DNA of 64,000 nt from NCBI RefSeq assembly GCF_021353295.2, contig NZ_CP120635.1:3563501-3627500 (forward strand). Direction: 5' to 3'. Shown here in pieces: positions 1-7,696 of this stretch. Numbering within the stretch: position 1 is the stretch's first letter; each line of letters begins with the position of its first letter. The translations under genes were made by a program, and so were the position numbers. Origin of the DNA: Pseudodesulfovibrio thermohalotolerans (GTDB lineage: Bacteria > Desulfobacterota > Desulfovibrionia > Desulfovibrionales > Desulfovibrionaceae). The notes beneath the pieces were generated by a model. That model did no database searches. It had not been told where the DNA came from and was given only the letters and a program-made list of their open reading frames with translations.

Positions 1-83
1 GCGACGGCGAAGCCCCCTGCTGCTCCGATCCCGATTGCCGTGAGACCGAGATGGCCGGTTCGGGCCAGGAATAGCCCTCGGCA

Positions 84-1078
84 AGGAGTCTCTTATGTTC
101 AAGATGTTGCAGAAACTGACCAAAAACCTGATCTATGCCATCCCCGCGATGATGCTCGCCGGGTTCGTCTACGGCCTGTGGGCGGACACCGGCTGGCTCA
201 AGGCGGCCATCGTCCCGTTCACCTTCCTCATGGTCTATCCCATGATGGTCACGCTCAAGATTCGCAAGGTTTTTGAGGGGGGCGACGCCAAGGCGCAAAT
301 CCTGACACAGCTCATTAATTTCGGGCTGACTCCCTTCCTGGCCTTCGGCGTCGGCCTCCTCTTTTTCCGCGACAACCCGTACATGGCTCTTGGGCTGCTG
401 CTCGCCGGGCTGGTGCCCACCAGCGGCATGACCATATCCTGGACCGGGTTTGCCAAGGGCAATATGTCTGCCGCAGTGAAGATGACGGTCATCGGGCTCA
501 TCGCCGGATCGTTGGCCACCCCGCTCTATGTCCAGGCCCTCATGGGCACGGCCATCGAGATGCAGATCTCCGCCGTGTTCAAGCAGATTCTGTTCATCGT
601 CTTCCTGCCCATGGCGCTCGGCTATCTGACCCAGCGGTTCCTGGTGAAACGGTATGGGCAGGAGCGGTTCCAACGCGAGTTGGGGCCAAAGTTCCCCGGC
701 CTGTCCACCGTGGGCGTGCTCGGCATCGTTTTCGTGGCCCTGGCGCTCAAGGCGAAAACCATTGCGGCCGCTCCCGGCGTGCTGCTCGATATTCTCGTGC
801 CTCTCGTCCTGCTCTACGGCGTCAATTTCCTGATTTCCACTTTCGTGGGCAGATCGCTTCTCCCGCGTGGCGACGCCATCGCCCTGGTCTACGGATCGGT
901 CATGCGCAACCTGTCCATCGCCCTGGCCATCGCCATCAACGCCTTCGGTGCGCAGGGCTCCGACGCCGCCTTGGTCATCGCCATGGCCTACATCATCCAG
1001 GTCCAGTCCGCCGCCTGGTACGTCCGCTTCACGCATAAGGTTTTCGGCCTTCCCGAAGAGCTTGCGCAACCGGCCTGA
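84..1078 (+). CDS. BASS-family / ACR3-like membrane permease
   Basis: A 327-residue polytopic membrane protein starting at ATG 95, with an AGGAG ribosome site at 84-88. The chain is a run of hydrophobic segments from about residue 12 to 320, as in the bile acid:sodium symporter/arsenite permease (BASS) superfamily. Members move arsenite or organic anions across the inner membrane. The segment LLLAGLVPTSGMTISWT near residue 110 resembles the conserved half-helix region of ACR3-type carriers, and a second (VYGSVMRNLSIALAIA) lies near residue 267. No arsenic genes (arsR, arsC) are visible nearby, so the substrate is open. It seems to be transcribed alone and is followed by a strong hairpin. The family call is firm; arsenite as substrate is inference. 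Confidence 0.75.
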
Positions 1079-1104
1079 CGGTTGGTTGAGGGTGCCTCCG
1101 GCGG

Positions 1105-1161
1105 TCGGGGGAAGGGGAGGAAAAACCCTTTGAAAAGGGTTCTTTCCTCCCCTTCCCCCGA
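1105..1161 (+). terminator. Long GC-rich hairpin after the BASS permease
   Basis: A long inverted repeat just after the permease stop. The left arm starts at 1105 with TCGGGGGAAGGGGAGGA and the right arm ends at 1161, with a tight loop at AAACCCTTTGAAAAGGGTT. It has no clean T-run, so it may be a processing or stabilising hairpin rather than a classical terminator. A second hairpin of similar style lies at about 1342-1382 (arms CCAGAGGGGGAACC / GGTTCCCCCTCTGG). Apart from these hairpins I see nothing in the 1079-1398 gap. Confidence 0.6.
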
Positions 1162-1398
1162 ACCCCCATCCCCTCCTTTTCCCAAACTTTTTGATGCCGC
1201 TTCGCGGAGGGGGGTGACCCTCAGGAAGTGCTTCTTCTCAAAAAACTATCATCGGGTCGGGAAACCTGTTTGTTAAGGAGCACTACTTAGCGCGTCCGTC
1301 CGCTCTCCGCGAAAGCGGCGACAAAAAGTTCTGGAGGGGGAGTCCAGAGGGGGAACCTCTTTCAAGAGGTTCCCCCTCTGGCCGCCGGAGGCAAAAAA

Positions 1399-1434
1399 AA
1401 GACCAGCCCGACATCACTGTCGGGCTGGTCTTTT
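1399..1434. terminator. Bidirectional intrinsic terminator
   Basis: Near-perfect stem AAAGACCAGCCCGACA / TGTCGGGCTGGTCTTT with short loop and T/A runs on both sides. It serves the minus-strand ligase gene ending at 1454 and also stops plus-strand read-through. Confidence 0.85.
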
Positions 1435-1453
1435 ATATCGCGTTGATGGGCGG

Positions 1454-2719
1454 TTAGTCCCAGGTGCGCTTGTCTTCGATGGGCCGGATCTGCGGGGGCA
1501 GGGTTCCGGGGGCGAGGACCTTGAGGATGGGGCGCAGCTTGATCTTCTCGCGGAAGAGATGGAGCAGCTCGTCCTCCTGGTTGAACTGACCCGCCTCGAT
1601 GGACAGGATCATCTCGTCGATGCCGCCGGGGTTGGTGACTTCGATCTGCCAGCGTTTGACCTCTTCGAACCGGGCCATGACCTGCTCCACCTGGTGGGGG
1701 TAGACGAACATGCCCTTGATGCGGGCGGTGGTGTCCACGCGGCCGACGATGCCGCCCAGGCGCGGGGAGGTGCGGCCGCAGGCGCACGGGGCGCGGTCCA
1801 GGTATCCGAGATCGCCGGTGGCCAGTCGGATGAGCGGGTAGGTGCGGTTGAAGGCGGTGACCACGATCTCGCCGACTTCGCCGTCCTTGAGCGGAATGCC
1901 GGTGTCGGGGTGGCAGATTTCGACGTAGGCGCGGTTGGACAGGTGCAGTCCGGACTTGTGGAAGCATTCGTAGCCGATGCAGCCCACGTCCGCAGTGCCG
2001 TAGCCCTGGCGCATGATGCAGTCGAATTTCTTTTCCAGGGTGGAGCGCATCTTCTCGGAGAACTTCTCGCCGGTGACGAAGGCCACTTCGAGGAAGAGGT
2101 CCTTGCGCAGGGACAGACCGGCCTCTTCGGCCTTCTGGGCCAGGTGCATGAGGTAGCTGGGAGTGCCGACGTAGCCGGTGACGCGCAGCTTCTGCATGAT
2201 CTCGATCTGCGAATTGGTGTTGCCGGGACCGGCGGGCACCACGGCGCAGGACAGGTTGCGCAGGGGTTCCTCGAACATCAGTCCGGCGGGCGCGAGATGG
2301 TAGTTGAAGGTGATCTGGGCCAGGTCGCCGGAGCGGAAGCCCGCGGCGTAGAAGCCTTCGGTCCATCCCCAGTAGTCCTCGGAGCGGTCTTCGGGGTCGA
2401 AGATCGGGCCGGGGGAGAGAAATACGCGCTGGAGCTCGCCCAGGTCCTTGGTGAGCAGTCCGCCGAGGCGGGGGCCCATGGACTGGAGGAAAATGAGTTC
2501 CTTTTTCTTAATGATAGGGATATGCTTGAGATCGTTCAGCGTGCGGAACTTGTCCACATTGAACTGCGCGCGGTCGAATCGCTTCTTGACGTCTTCGGAA
2601 TATCGATAGGCGTAGGAGAGCAGCTCTTTCAACTGCAACTGGCAATACTGCCTGCGCTCGGACTCGTCGAGCACCTCGCGGCGGGAGTAAATTCCCTCGG
2701 TGCGGTCTTTTCGTGTCAT
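1454..2719 (-). CDS. phenylacetate--CoA ligase family (adenylate-forming) enzyme
   Basis: A 421-residue protein of the PaaK branch of adenylate-forming enzymes, which activate an acid with ATP and join it to CoA. Visible features are the N-terminal YCQLQLKELLSYAYRYS region typical of PaaK-like proteins, the adenylate-site segment GYGTADVGCIGYEC, the nucleotide-binding TGDLGYLD and a C-terminal hinge region GRVDTTARIKGMFVYPHQVE. The start MTRKDRTEG at 2719 is chosen because AAGGAG lies 9 nt upstream; an upstream in-frame ATG (2899) would add a low-complexity leader with no ribosome site. It stands alone between a terminator and the tRNAs. In Desulfovibrio-type genomes such orphans often act on aryl acids such as phenylacetate or indoleacetate, so the substrate is inferred only. 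Confidence 0.85.
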   Translation of the reverse strand: MTRKDRTEGIYSRREVLDESERRQYCQLQLKELLSYAYRYSEDVKKRFDRAQFNVDKFRTLNDLKHIPIIKKKELIFLQSMGPRLGGLLTKDLGELQRVFLSPGPIFDPEDRSEDYWGWTEGFYAAGFRSGDLAQITFNYHLAPAGLMFEEPLRNLSCAVVPAGPGNTNSQIEIMQKLRVTGYVGTPSYLMHLAQKAEEAGLSLRKDLFLEVAFVTGEKFSEKMRSTLEKKFDCIMRQGYGTADVGCIGYECFHKSGLHLSNRAYVEICHPDTGIPLKDGEVGEIVVTAFNRTYPLIRLATGDLGYLDRAPCACGRTSPRLGGIVGRVDTTARIKGMFVYPHQVEQVMARFEEVKRWQIEVTNPGGIDEMILSIEAGQFNQEDELLHLFREKIKLRPILKVLAPGTLPPQIRPIEDKRTWD

Positions 2720-2869
2720 ATTTGTGCTCCTTGGTGGCTTGATTCCAATAACGGATGGGAGCGGGAATATAACACGGCAGATTTTTTTTGCAAGAAAAAC
2801 TTTAAATTTGCAGATATTCCGGCAAGTTGCAAGGCAAAGATTAAAGATGGCCGAAGTTTTAAAATGTGC

Positions 2870-2898
2870 TTGACACCAGAAGGCCAAATGGATACTCA
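2870..2898 (+). promoter_or_regulatory. Sigma-70-type promoter of the tRNA pair
   Basis: TTGACA at 2870-2875, a 17-bp spacer and TACTCA at 2893-2898, about 20 bp before the first tRNA base. The perfect -35 box and ideal spacing fit a strong stable-RNA promoter. Confidence 0.7.
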
Positions 2899-2919
2899 TA
2901 CGTTCCCTAACGGGTCGTT

Positions 2920-2995
2920 GGGTCGTTAACTCAGTTGGTAGAGTATCTGCCTTTTAAGCAGAGAGTCACTGGTTCGAGCCCAGTACGACCCACCA
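2920..2995 (+). tRNA. tRNA-Lys (TTT)
   Basis: A 76-nt cloverleaf. The acceptor arm GGGTCGT pairs with ACGACCC, the anticodon loop is CTTTTAA (anticodon TTT), the T-arm is GGTTCGAGCC, and CCA is encoded at 2993-2995. Confidence 0.97.
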
Positions 2996-3001
2996 AAATG
3001 C

Positions 3002-3077
3002 GTCCCCATCGTCTAGTGGCCTAGGACTCCGGCCTCTCACGCCGGCAACAGGGGTTCAAACCCCCTTGGGGACGCCA
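3002..3077 (+). tRNA. tRNA-Glu (CTC), integration target
   Basis: A 76-nt cloverleaf. The acceptor GTCCCCA pairs with TGGGGAC, the anticodon loop is CTCTCAC (anticodon CTC), the T-loop region is GGGGTTCAAACCCC, and CCA is encoded at 3075-3077. It lies 6 nt after tRNA-Lys and is intact. Its 3' 46 bp (3033-3078) are repeated at 20368-20413 and, inverted, at 33521-33565, so this is the attachment gene of the accessory region that follows. Confidence 0.97.
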
Positions 3078-3078
3078 A
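3033..3078 (+). repeat. att core 1 (left end of element A) within tRNA-Glu
   Basis: The 46 bp from CCTCTCACGCCGG to GGGGACGCCAA match 20368-20413 exactly. The repeat runs from the anticodon loop to the 3' end of the tRNA, the usual crossover region for tyrosine integrases that target tRNA genes. It rebuilds the tRNA, so the gene stays functional. Confidence 0.9.
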
Positions 3079-3087
3079 GACAAATCA

Positions 3088-3121
3088 ACGGGTTACATCG
3101 AGAGATGTAGCCCGTTTTTTG
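3088..3121 (+). terminator. Terminator after the tRNAs
   Basis: Stem AACGGGTTACATC / GATGTAGCCCGTT (one G-T wobble) followed by TTTTTT. A related hairpin follows att copy 3 at 33480-33514, showing that the two element ends share sequence beyond the att core. Confidence 0.8.
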
Positions 3122-3125
3122 TTTG

Positions 3126-3147
3126 CGTGGCTCGTCCGCGTGGCTCG
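3126..3147. repeat. Putative Int1 arm-type sites, left end of element A
   Basis: CGTGGCTCG occurs at 3126-3134 and again at 3139-3147. The same 9-mer pair (CGTGGCTCG, CGTGGCTCC) occurs at 20256-20275, just inside the other end of element A. Doubled short repeats near both att cores are what arm-binding sites of a tyrosine integrase look like. Confidence 0.6.
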
Positions 3148-3162
3148 ATCGCCACATCAGCT

Positions 3163-4248
3163 TCACCGGACCAGTTTAAGGGCAGGCGGTTCCCTGTCCC
3201 CGTCATCCCGCCAGGCCGCATCCAGGGCATCCACCGCGCCGGTGCTTTTCTTGACCTTGTGGATGTACCGCTGGGTCGTTGCAATGGACTTGTGACGAAG
3301 CAACTGCTGCACTTCCACGATGGTCGCCCCATTGTGGATCGCAATGCTTGCGGACAGGTGGCGGATTCCGTGATAACCGAAGTTCCTCACGCCGACGTCG
3401 GCGCACAGCCGCCGCAGCCAGCGGTTGTTGATGTCCAGAAGGCCTTCGAACCGGCTTCCGAACACCAGTTCCTCGTCCCTGGACATCAGCTTCCATTCCG
3501 CCAGGTGCGCCCTGAGCATGCCGGAAATGGGCAGCTCGTCGAACTCGGCATTCCCGCTTCTGCGCTTGTTGGTCCAGAAACCGATCATGCCCGTGGCCAG
3601 ATTGACTTCCGACCACTTGAGCTTCCACAGTTCGCCCCGACGGGCAGCCGTGTGAAACGCCAGCAGAAGCAGTTGCTGTTGCAGGGGTGTCGCCGCATCC
3701 ACGGCCTTGCGGTAGTCCTCCAGGGGCGGAACCCACCTCGGGTGACGCTGCTCGGGGAACTTGTCCACGGATCGGAACGGATTCGTTTTGTCCATGCCCA
3801 GATACCGCGCACCCCACTTCCAGGCGGCGGCAAGGTTTTTCCTGTCCCGATTGGCCGTGTTCCCCGTGGTCTGCTTCTTGAGTCGGCTCAGATGGTTCAG
3901 GGCCACCACAGGGCTGATCTCATGAACCAGCTGTGTCGGTCTTGCCGTCATTTCGAACAAACGCCGAAAGGCAAGGCGCTTGTCTGAGCAACTTCCCTTG
4001 GACCATGTGGCCGTGGCGTAATCCATGTAGGCATTCGCCCAATCTCCGGCCAACACTTCCAGGCCCACGCGATGCATGTCCTTTCGTTTTTCCGCATCGG
4101 CGAGCTCCAAGGCTTCTCGGGTCTTATTTTCCCATTTTTCCGCGTCTTTCATTTTGTCAAAGAGCTGGGTGCGCCTGATCTGCCGCGACCCGTCGGTGGG
4201 TGTGTACCGCACGGCCCCACGCCACCGTTTTCCTTCCTTGTAAGGCAT
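3163..4248 (-). CDS. Tyrosine integrase Int1 of element A
   Basis: A 361-residue site-specific recombinase. Residues about 1-60 look like an arm-binding domain, about 65-165 like a core-binding SAM-like domain, and the rest is the catalytic domain. Visible catalytic residues are Arg in TAARRGELWKLKWSE, HxxR in GYHGIRHLSAS, and the nucleophile Tyr in RHKSIATTQRYIH. GGAG lies upstream of ATG 4248. The 3' end faces the tRNA-Glu att core, the normal arrangement for an element integrated there. It is clearly homologous to Int2 (20693-21584) and Int3 (31059-32063), sharing the ANRDRKNL.AAW.WG block. Confidence 0.95.
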   Translation of the reverse strand: MPYKEGKRWRGAVRYTPTDGSRQIRRTQLFDKMKDAEKWENKTREALELADAEKRKDMHRVGLEVLAGDWANAYMDYATATWSKGSCSDKRLAFRRLFEMTARPTQLVHEISPVVALNHLSRLKKQTTGNTANRDRKNLAAAWKWGARYLGMDKTNPFRSVDKFPEQRHPRWVPPLEDYRKAVDAATPLQQQLLLLAFHTAARRGELWKLKWSEVNLATGMIGFWTNKRRSGNAEFDELPISGMLRAHLAEWKLMSRDEELVFGSRFEGLLDINNRWLRRLCADVGVRNFGYHGIRHLSASIAIHNGATIVEVQQLLRHKSIATTQRYIHKVKKSTGAVDALDAAWRDDGDREPPALKLVR

Positions 4249-4276
4249 TGTCTTTTCTCCTTATCGGGAAGGCCGC

Positions 4277-4549
4277 TTACTTGGATTCACGCTGCCACAG
4301 TTTGTGTTTGTCGGTCAAATTCTTACGCCGCCGCTTTCTGGCTACAGGGATATCGTCTGGCTGATCCGACGCCCTAACGGTGTTGCGAGCCAGGTAGGCG
4401 TCCACGTGTTCCCGGTGAAACCGGATTCCACGCGTTCCGACAATGAAGGCTTTCAAGCGAACCTTCATATCGCGACGCCTGACAAGGCTTTCGGAAATTC
4501 CCAAAAGCTGGGCAACTTGTTTAACCGTCAACACATTATCCACGTTCAC
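4277..4549 (-). CDS. Excisionase-like HTH DNA-binding protein
   Basis: About 90 residues. The N-terminal half carries a MerR/excisionase-type helix-turn-helix: VLTVKQVAQLLGISESLVRR followed by the wing GIRFHREHVDAYLARN. The C-terminus is basic (RKRRRKN). It lies 28 bp upstream of int1 on the same strand, the usual place of an xis gene. The open frame extends to 4864, but that upstream part is low-complexity and would cross a terminator. I place the start at GTG 4549 with AAGG just upstream; GTG 4543 is an alternative. A role in excision and int control is inferred from position and fold. Confidence 0.7.
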   Translation of the reverse strand: MNVDNVLTVKQVAQLLGISESLVRRRDMKVRLKAFIVGTRGIRFHREHVDAYLARNTVRASDQPDDIPVARKRRRKNLTDKHKLWQRESK

Positions 4550-4649
4550 GACCTTCAACCGGTTTCGTTGAGCCGGACATCCTGACGCCCAACACACCAG
4601 TTCAACACTCCCGGCATGCGCAAAGTCAAACGGCTGGAGGGGGAAAAGA

Positions 4650-4683
4650 ATAAAAAAACGACCCCGCCGGGAAATGGCGGGGC
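4650..4683 (-). terminator. Intrinsic terminator of the second recombinase gene
   Basis: On the minus strand the stem CCCCGCC / GGCGGGG (4662-4682) is followed by a T-run (complement of TAAAAAAACG). It lies directly after the recombinase stop at 4689. Confidence 0.8.
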
Positions 4684-4688
4684 CGCAT

Positions 4689-5648
4689 CTAATAGGAACT
4701 GCCCAGGTAGGCGTTCGATATGTCACGGCGACCGGGGGAATGCCCTGCCGCTTCCTCGATGGCGTCTCGCGCTTCGTTGTCGAGCCGGGGCCATTCGTCC
4801 CCGACCGTTGCCTGGGCTGCCTCCTGGAACACCTGCACGCTCTCGTGCTGGTTGGGCGGCTCAAAGCCAGCGTGATTCACATACATTTGATGAAACCTTT
4901 CGTGCCGAAGGCCGTGCAGGGTTCCTCCGGCATTCTTACCCGCAAGGCCGTGTTTCCTGGCCGCATAGTCCAGCCGGTGCAGCCAGTTGTCGCCCATGCC
5001 CTCGGGCATGAGGTTGTGGATACCCTTCCTGTTGGAGGGGGACACGTATTCCGCGGCTCGGCCAAGAGCTGCTTCCTGTCGCGGGGACAAGTCGTACAGG
5101 GTCCGGGGCCTGCCGCCCTTGGTCCCGTATTGTACGAGCAGGCTATGGTTTTCCCTGTCCCAGTCACTGGGCAAATCCAGTTTGGCGGATTCTTCTCGTC
5201 GCAGCCCGAGCTCATACATTAACTCGATCTGGACCGCCGCCCGACCAGCATGCCGGAACGACGCGTCGTTCCGCATGCTGGTCAGGGATTCTTCAACAAC
5301 TTCCGGGCTGACCGTGCGGGACGCCTGGTTGGCTATGGACCCGCGCTTGACCCCGAAAGTGTCGTTGTTCCCGCTGATGCGGTCGTTTCCGTAAGCGTCG
5401 CAAAGATGCCTGGCGGCACTGAACACCTCGGCTATCCGACCATCACCCACACCGTCCGAGCGCATGACATCCGCCACGCGCTGGAAGTGCTTGTTCGTCA
5501 GTTTGGACCATTTCTGGACCCCAAACCCAACCCTTCGCAGCGTCTTCACAAAGAAGCGTCCGTTTTGGCGGATTCGGTACTGTTTCGTTTTCGGACCGGA
5601 CAAGGTTGCCCGGTTTACCGCATACTTGAGGCTGTCGGATTTTCCCAT
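4689..5648 (-). CDS. Second tyrosine recombinase (Integrase_1-type)
   Basis: A 319-residue protein unlike Int1-3 but with the tyrosine recombinase signature. It has Arg in LGLRREESAKLDL, HxxR in HGLRHERFHQMY, then GHSPGRRDISNAYLGSSY at the very C-terminus with the candidate nucleophile Tyr. The N-terminal 110 residues fit a SAM-like core-binding domain. This type is often found in integrative conjugative elements and genomic islands. AAGGAG lies before ATG 5648. It has its own terminator and is separated from int1 by the HTH gene. It may be a second recombinase of element A or a leftover of an older element; its target is unknown. Confidence 0.8.
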   Translation of the reverse strand: MGKSDSLKYAVNRATLSGPKTKQYRIRQNGRFFVKTLRRVGFGVQKWSKLTNKHFQRVADVMRSDGVGDGRIAEVFSAARHLCDAYGNDRISGNNDTFGVKRGSIANQASRTVSPEVVEESLTSMRNDASFRHAGRAAVQIELMYELGLRREESAKLDLPSDWDRENHSLLVQYGTKGGRPRTLYDLSPRQEAALGRAAEYVSPSNRKGIHNLMPEGMGDNWLHRLDYAARKHGLAGKNAGGTLHGLRHERFHQMYVNHAGFEPPNQHESVQVFQEAAQATVGDEWPRLDNEARDAIEEAAGHSPGRRDISNAYLGSSY

Positions 5649-5890
5649 TGGAATTCTCCTTCCGTTAAAGGTTCGGGGCAGCGCCCCTGGGCCAAGCAGA
5701 TCGGACTTTTCCCGTTATCCAGGAAAGACCTGCCTGTGGCGGAAACCCGCCACGCATCACCGGTCAGGGGTAGAATGAATGCCCGATTCCCATTCGGAAG
5801 AGGATTCCGGAAAACCTAGTTAATAAAGGGTGATGCCCCGCAAACGCGTATGTCTTGCGGATTGGATGGCATCCATTGGGGAAGTGCGGC

Positions 5891-5916
5891 AATGACAGAC
5901 GTAGATATCTGTCATT
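5891..5916. repeat. Inverted repeat AATGACAGA-N8-TCTGTCATT
   Basis: Perfect 9-bp arms (5891-5899 and 5908-5916) around 8 bp. It has no T-run on either side, so a protein-binding site is more likely than a terminator. Confidence 0.6.
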
Positions 5917-6018
5917 CAACCTGTGGCGGGTGCTGCGTTACAGCCTGCGTTTGGATTCTGAAAAGACCGTTTGTTTGGAAAACGGCGCGCGGATCGTTGA
6001 AGCCCAGGGCTTCTTCAT

Positions 6019-6056
6019 GCGTCATCAGTTCGGACTTCGTCACGAACTTATGACGC
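6019..6056. repeat. 38-bp near-perfect inverted repeat
   Basis: Left arm GCGTCAT-C-AGTTCG-GAC and right arm GTC-A-CGAACT-T-ATGACGC with a TTC centre. Sixteen of 17 facing positions pair, apart from the C/T and A spacers. It sits in a gene-free region between a recombinase and a regulator; recombination site, transfer origin and operator are all possible. Confidence 0.55.
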
Positions 6057-6415
6057 GCGTCAATGCGTTTCACCTCCTTTGGGTTACGGAATTATCCGGT
6101 GGATATGCCCCACCATATGACGCCGCAAAACCTTCGCGCAAGGTCCGGCGGCAGGGTTTCTGCCCCTCCCGCCCATTTTGCCGCGAGCGTGACGCAAGCA
6201 GCCGCCGGGGCAAGGCCAAGCCCTGCGGGCGGACGCTTCGCGGTCCGGCCTTGCCCCGACGACTTTACTTGCGTCGTGATTACCGCAGGCGACGGCGAGA
6301 GGGATGGCGGAGTCGACTCCGGCTCAAGGGATATCCTCAGGTCCCTGCTCACGCATCCACTCCCAAAAGCAACAAATCCCTTGCTACTGATTATCAACTT
6401 ATTTATTGATCTTGA

Positions 6416-6433
6416 TAAGCAACTAGTTGCTTA
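6416..6433. promoter_or_regulatory. Palindromic operator before the XRE regulator
   Basis: TAAGCAACTAGTTGCTTA is a perfect 18-bp palindrome 28 bp upstream of the XRE gene start. The position fits autoregulation by that HTH protein. Confidence 0.6.
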
Positions 6434-6461
6434 ACCCTGTTAACAAGGTGGTTGATTAACC

Positions 6462-6950
6462 ATGGCTGAAGATGACGTCGTTGACCTCACCCCTGTGAAA
6501 ACCCCGGAGCAATTGCTGAAGGAAGAAGTCGGGCTTTATCTGAAGATTGTGCGGGAGGCTCAGGGCAAGCCCCTCAGATGGGTCGCCCAGAAGTTGGGGT
6601 GCACCAGCTCGTTTATATCCCAGATTGAAAAGGGGAACGCTTCGATTCCGCTGGATCGGGTACTGGACTTCTCCCTTGCCTATGATCTTCCTGTGCCGGA
6701 GTTCGTTCGAATTGTTCTCGTCGCCATGCACAACGACACTTATCGGGCGCTCATGAGCATACTGGAAAATGACCCGGAAATGGCCCATGCCGCCGATCAG
6801 TGCCACTCGACGAACGACGCGAAACTACGAGCCAAGCGCCGCAAAATTCTCAATCCGGGACTGAGCTCAAAATCGCTTGATCGAATGCGGGAATTTATCT
6901 TGAAGAACCAAAAGCCAACATATGGGGAACCGGTGGCAGGTGACTCGTGA
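6462..6950 (+). CDS. XRE-family HTH regulator
   Basis: A 162-residue protein. Residues about 14-75 form an XRE/Cro-C1 helix-turn-helix: LGLYLKIVREAQGKPLRWVAQ... is followed by SSFISQIEKG and the helix ending DRVLDFSLAYDLP. AAGGTGG precedes ATG 6462, and a perfect palindrome lies just upstream. Its stop overlaps the start of the DNA methylase gene, so the two are translationally coupled. This resembles controller-protein/methylase pairs of restriction systems, but no cognate nuclease is adjacent. The C-terminal ~85 residues are not recognised. Confidence 0.8.
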   Translation: MAEDDVVDLTPVKTPEQLLKEEVGLYLKIVREAQGKPLRWVAQKLGCTSSFISQIEKGNASIPLDRVLDFSLAYDLPVPEFVRIVLVAMHNDTYRALMSILENDPEMAHAADQCHSTNDAKLRAKRRKILNPGLSSKSLDRMREFILKNQKPTYGEPVAGDS

Positions 6951-7675
6951 TTGATTTACGGAAACAAGACCATCTTGGGGTAACCTCGTCGTCTGAAAAT
7001 GGAGACATTCACAACAATGACGCATTTCTATTTTTGGGAAATTGCCCTGCCCACAGGTACGAGGCCATAATCACAGACCCACCTTACGAGATCGGAATTG
7101 CCGGCAAGGATTGGGATTGCAAAAAGCTGCGGATCGACGTTCTGGCTTATCAATTCCATCGTGTTCTGAAACCTGGCGGCAATGTCTTTGTATTTTGCTC
7201 GGATTTTCAATTCGGCGACTGGTATTGTGAACTTTCGCGCTACTTCCCCAAACTGCGCAAGTTTGCCTGGTGCAAGCCCGACTCCGTCGGGTTCAACAAG
7301 GGTATGTTTCAGGAAAGCTTCGAACTTGGGTTGCATGCGTGCTCGGAAGACTCATTTTTCGATGATCAAAAATACTACAAAAATCATATGGTCACTGGGA
7401 AAACATCGGGGAAAGAACGGCTGATGCCTGACCCCGACGAAGAATGGTCAGAGAAAAAAGGCGAAAAAGCCCTTCATCCCACACAAAAACCGCTGAAAGT
7501 GGTCGAAGATCTGGTTGCGGCATTGAGCAAAGAAGGTGACACCATTCTTGATCCCTTTGCCGGCACCGGAACGCTTGGGGTTGCAGCCAAAAAACTGGGC
7601 AGGAAATTCGAGATGGTCGAGTACGGCTTCCGGAACCACATTGCGGCATGGGACCGGATTCGAGGGGAAGAGTAA
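6947..7675 (+). CDS. DNA (N4-cytosine/N6-adenine) methyltransferase
   Basis: A 242-residue methylase of the DPPY class. The catalytic motif is TDPPYEIG (residues about 47-54). The SAM-binding motif DPFAGTGTLGVAA comes after it, near residue 200, preceded by HPTQKPLKVVEDLV. This motif order is that of beta-class methylases. GTG 6947 overlaps the XRE stop, with AGGTGA as ribosome site. There is no restriction enzyme next to it; the next gene is the convergent YgjP-like gene of the type I operon. An orphan phage-type methylase, for self-protection against host restriction, or a regulatory methylase is likely. Confidence 0.88.
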   Translation: MIDLRKQDHLGVTSSSENGDIHNNDAFLFLGNCPAHRYEAIITDPPYEIGIAGKDWDCKKLRIDVLAYQFHRVLKPGGNVFVFCSDFQFGDWYCELSRYFPKLRKFAWCKPDSVGFNKGMFQESFELGLHACSEDSFFDDQKYYKNHMVTGKTSGKERLMPDPDEEWSEKKGEKALHPTQKPLKVVEDLVAALSKEGDTILDPFAGTGTLGVAAKKLGRKFEMVEYGFRNHIAAWDRIRGEE

Positions 7676-7696
7676 ACCATATCCCAACAAGCCGAA

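Larger units (their letters stand above)
5649..6461. other. 812-bp intergenic region with two strong inverted repeats
   Basis: No convincing gene. The region holds a 26-bp inverted repeat at 5891-5916, a 38-bp near-perfect inverted repeat at 6019-6056 and an 18-bp palindrome at 6416-6433. On the minus strand AAAGGAGGTG (about 6065-6074) precedes a ~54-codon open frame that starts with a rare codon (ATT, or GTG directly against the Shine-Dalgarno), so it is doubtful. The middle part (6130-6330) is GC-rich and unlike its neighbours. Confidence 0.5.

Noticed and set aside
5930..6075. Small minus-strand gene behind AAAGGAGGTG
   Set aside because: The ribosome site is excellent but the only usable start codons are ATT, or GTG with no spacing; the frame also overlaps the large inverted repeat.
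6092..6397. 101-codon minus-strand frame in the gap before the XRE gene
   Set aside because: Pro/Ser/Ala-rich translation without domain, no clear ribosome site; probably a GC-rich chance frame.
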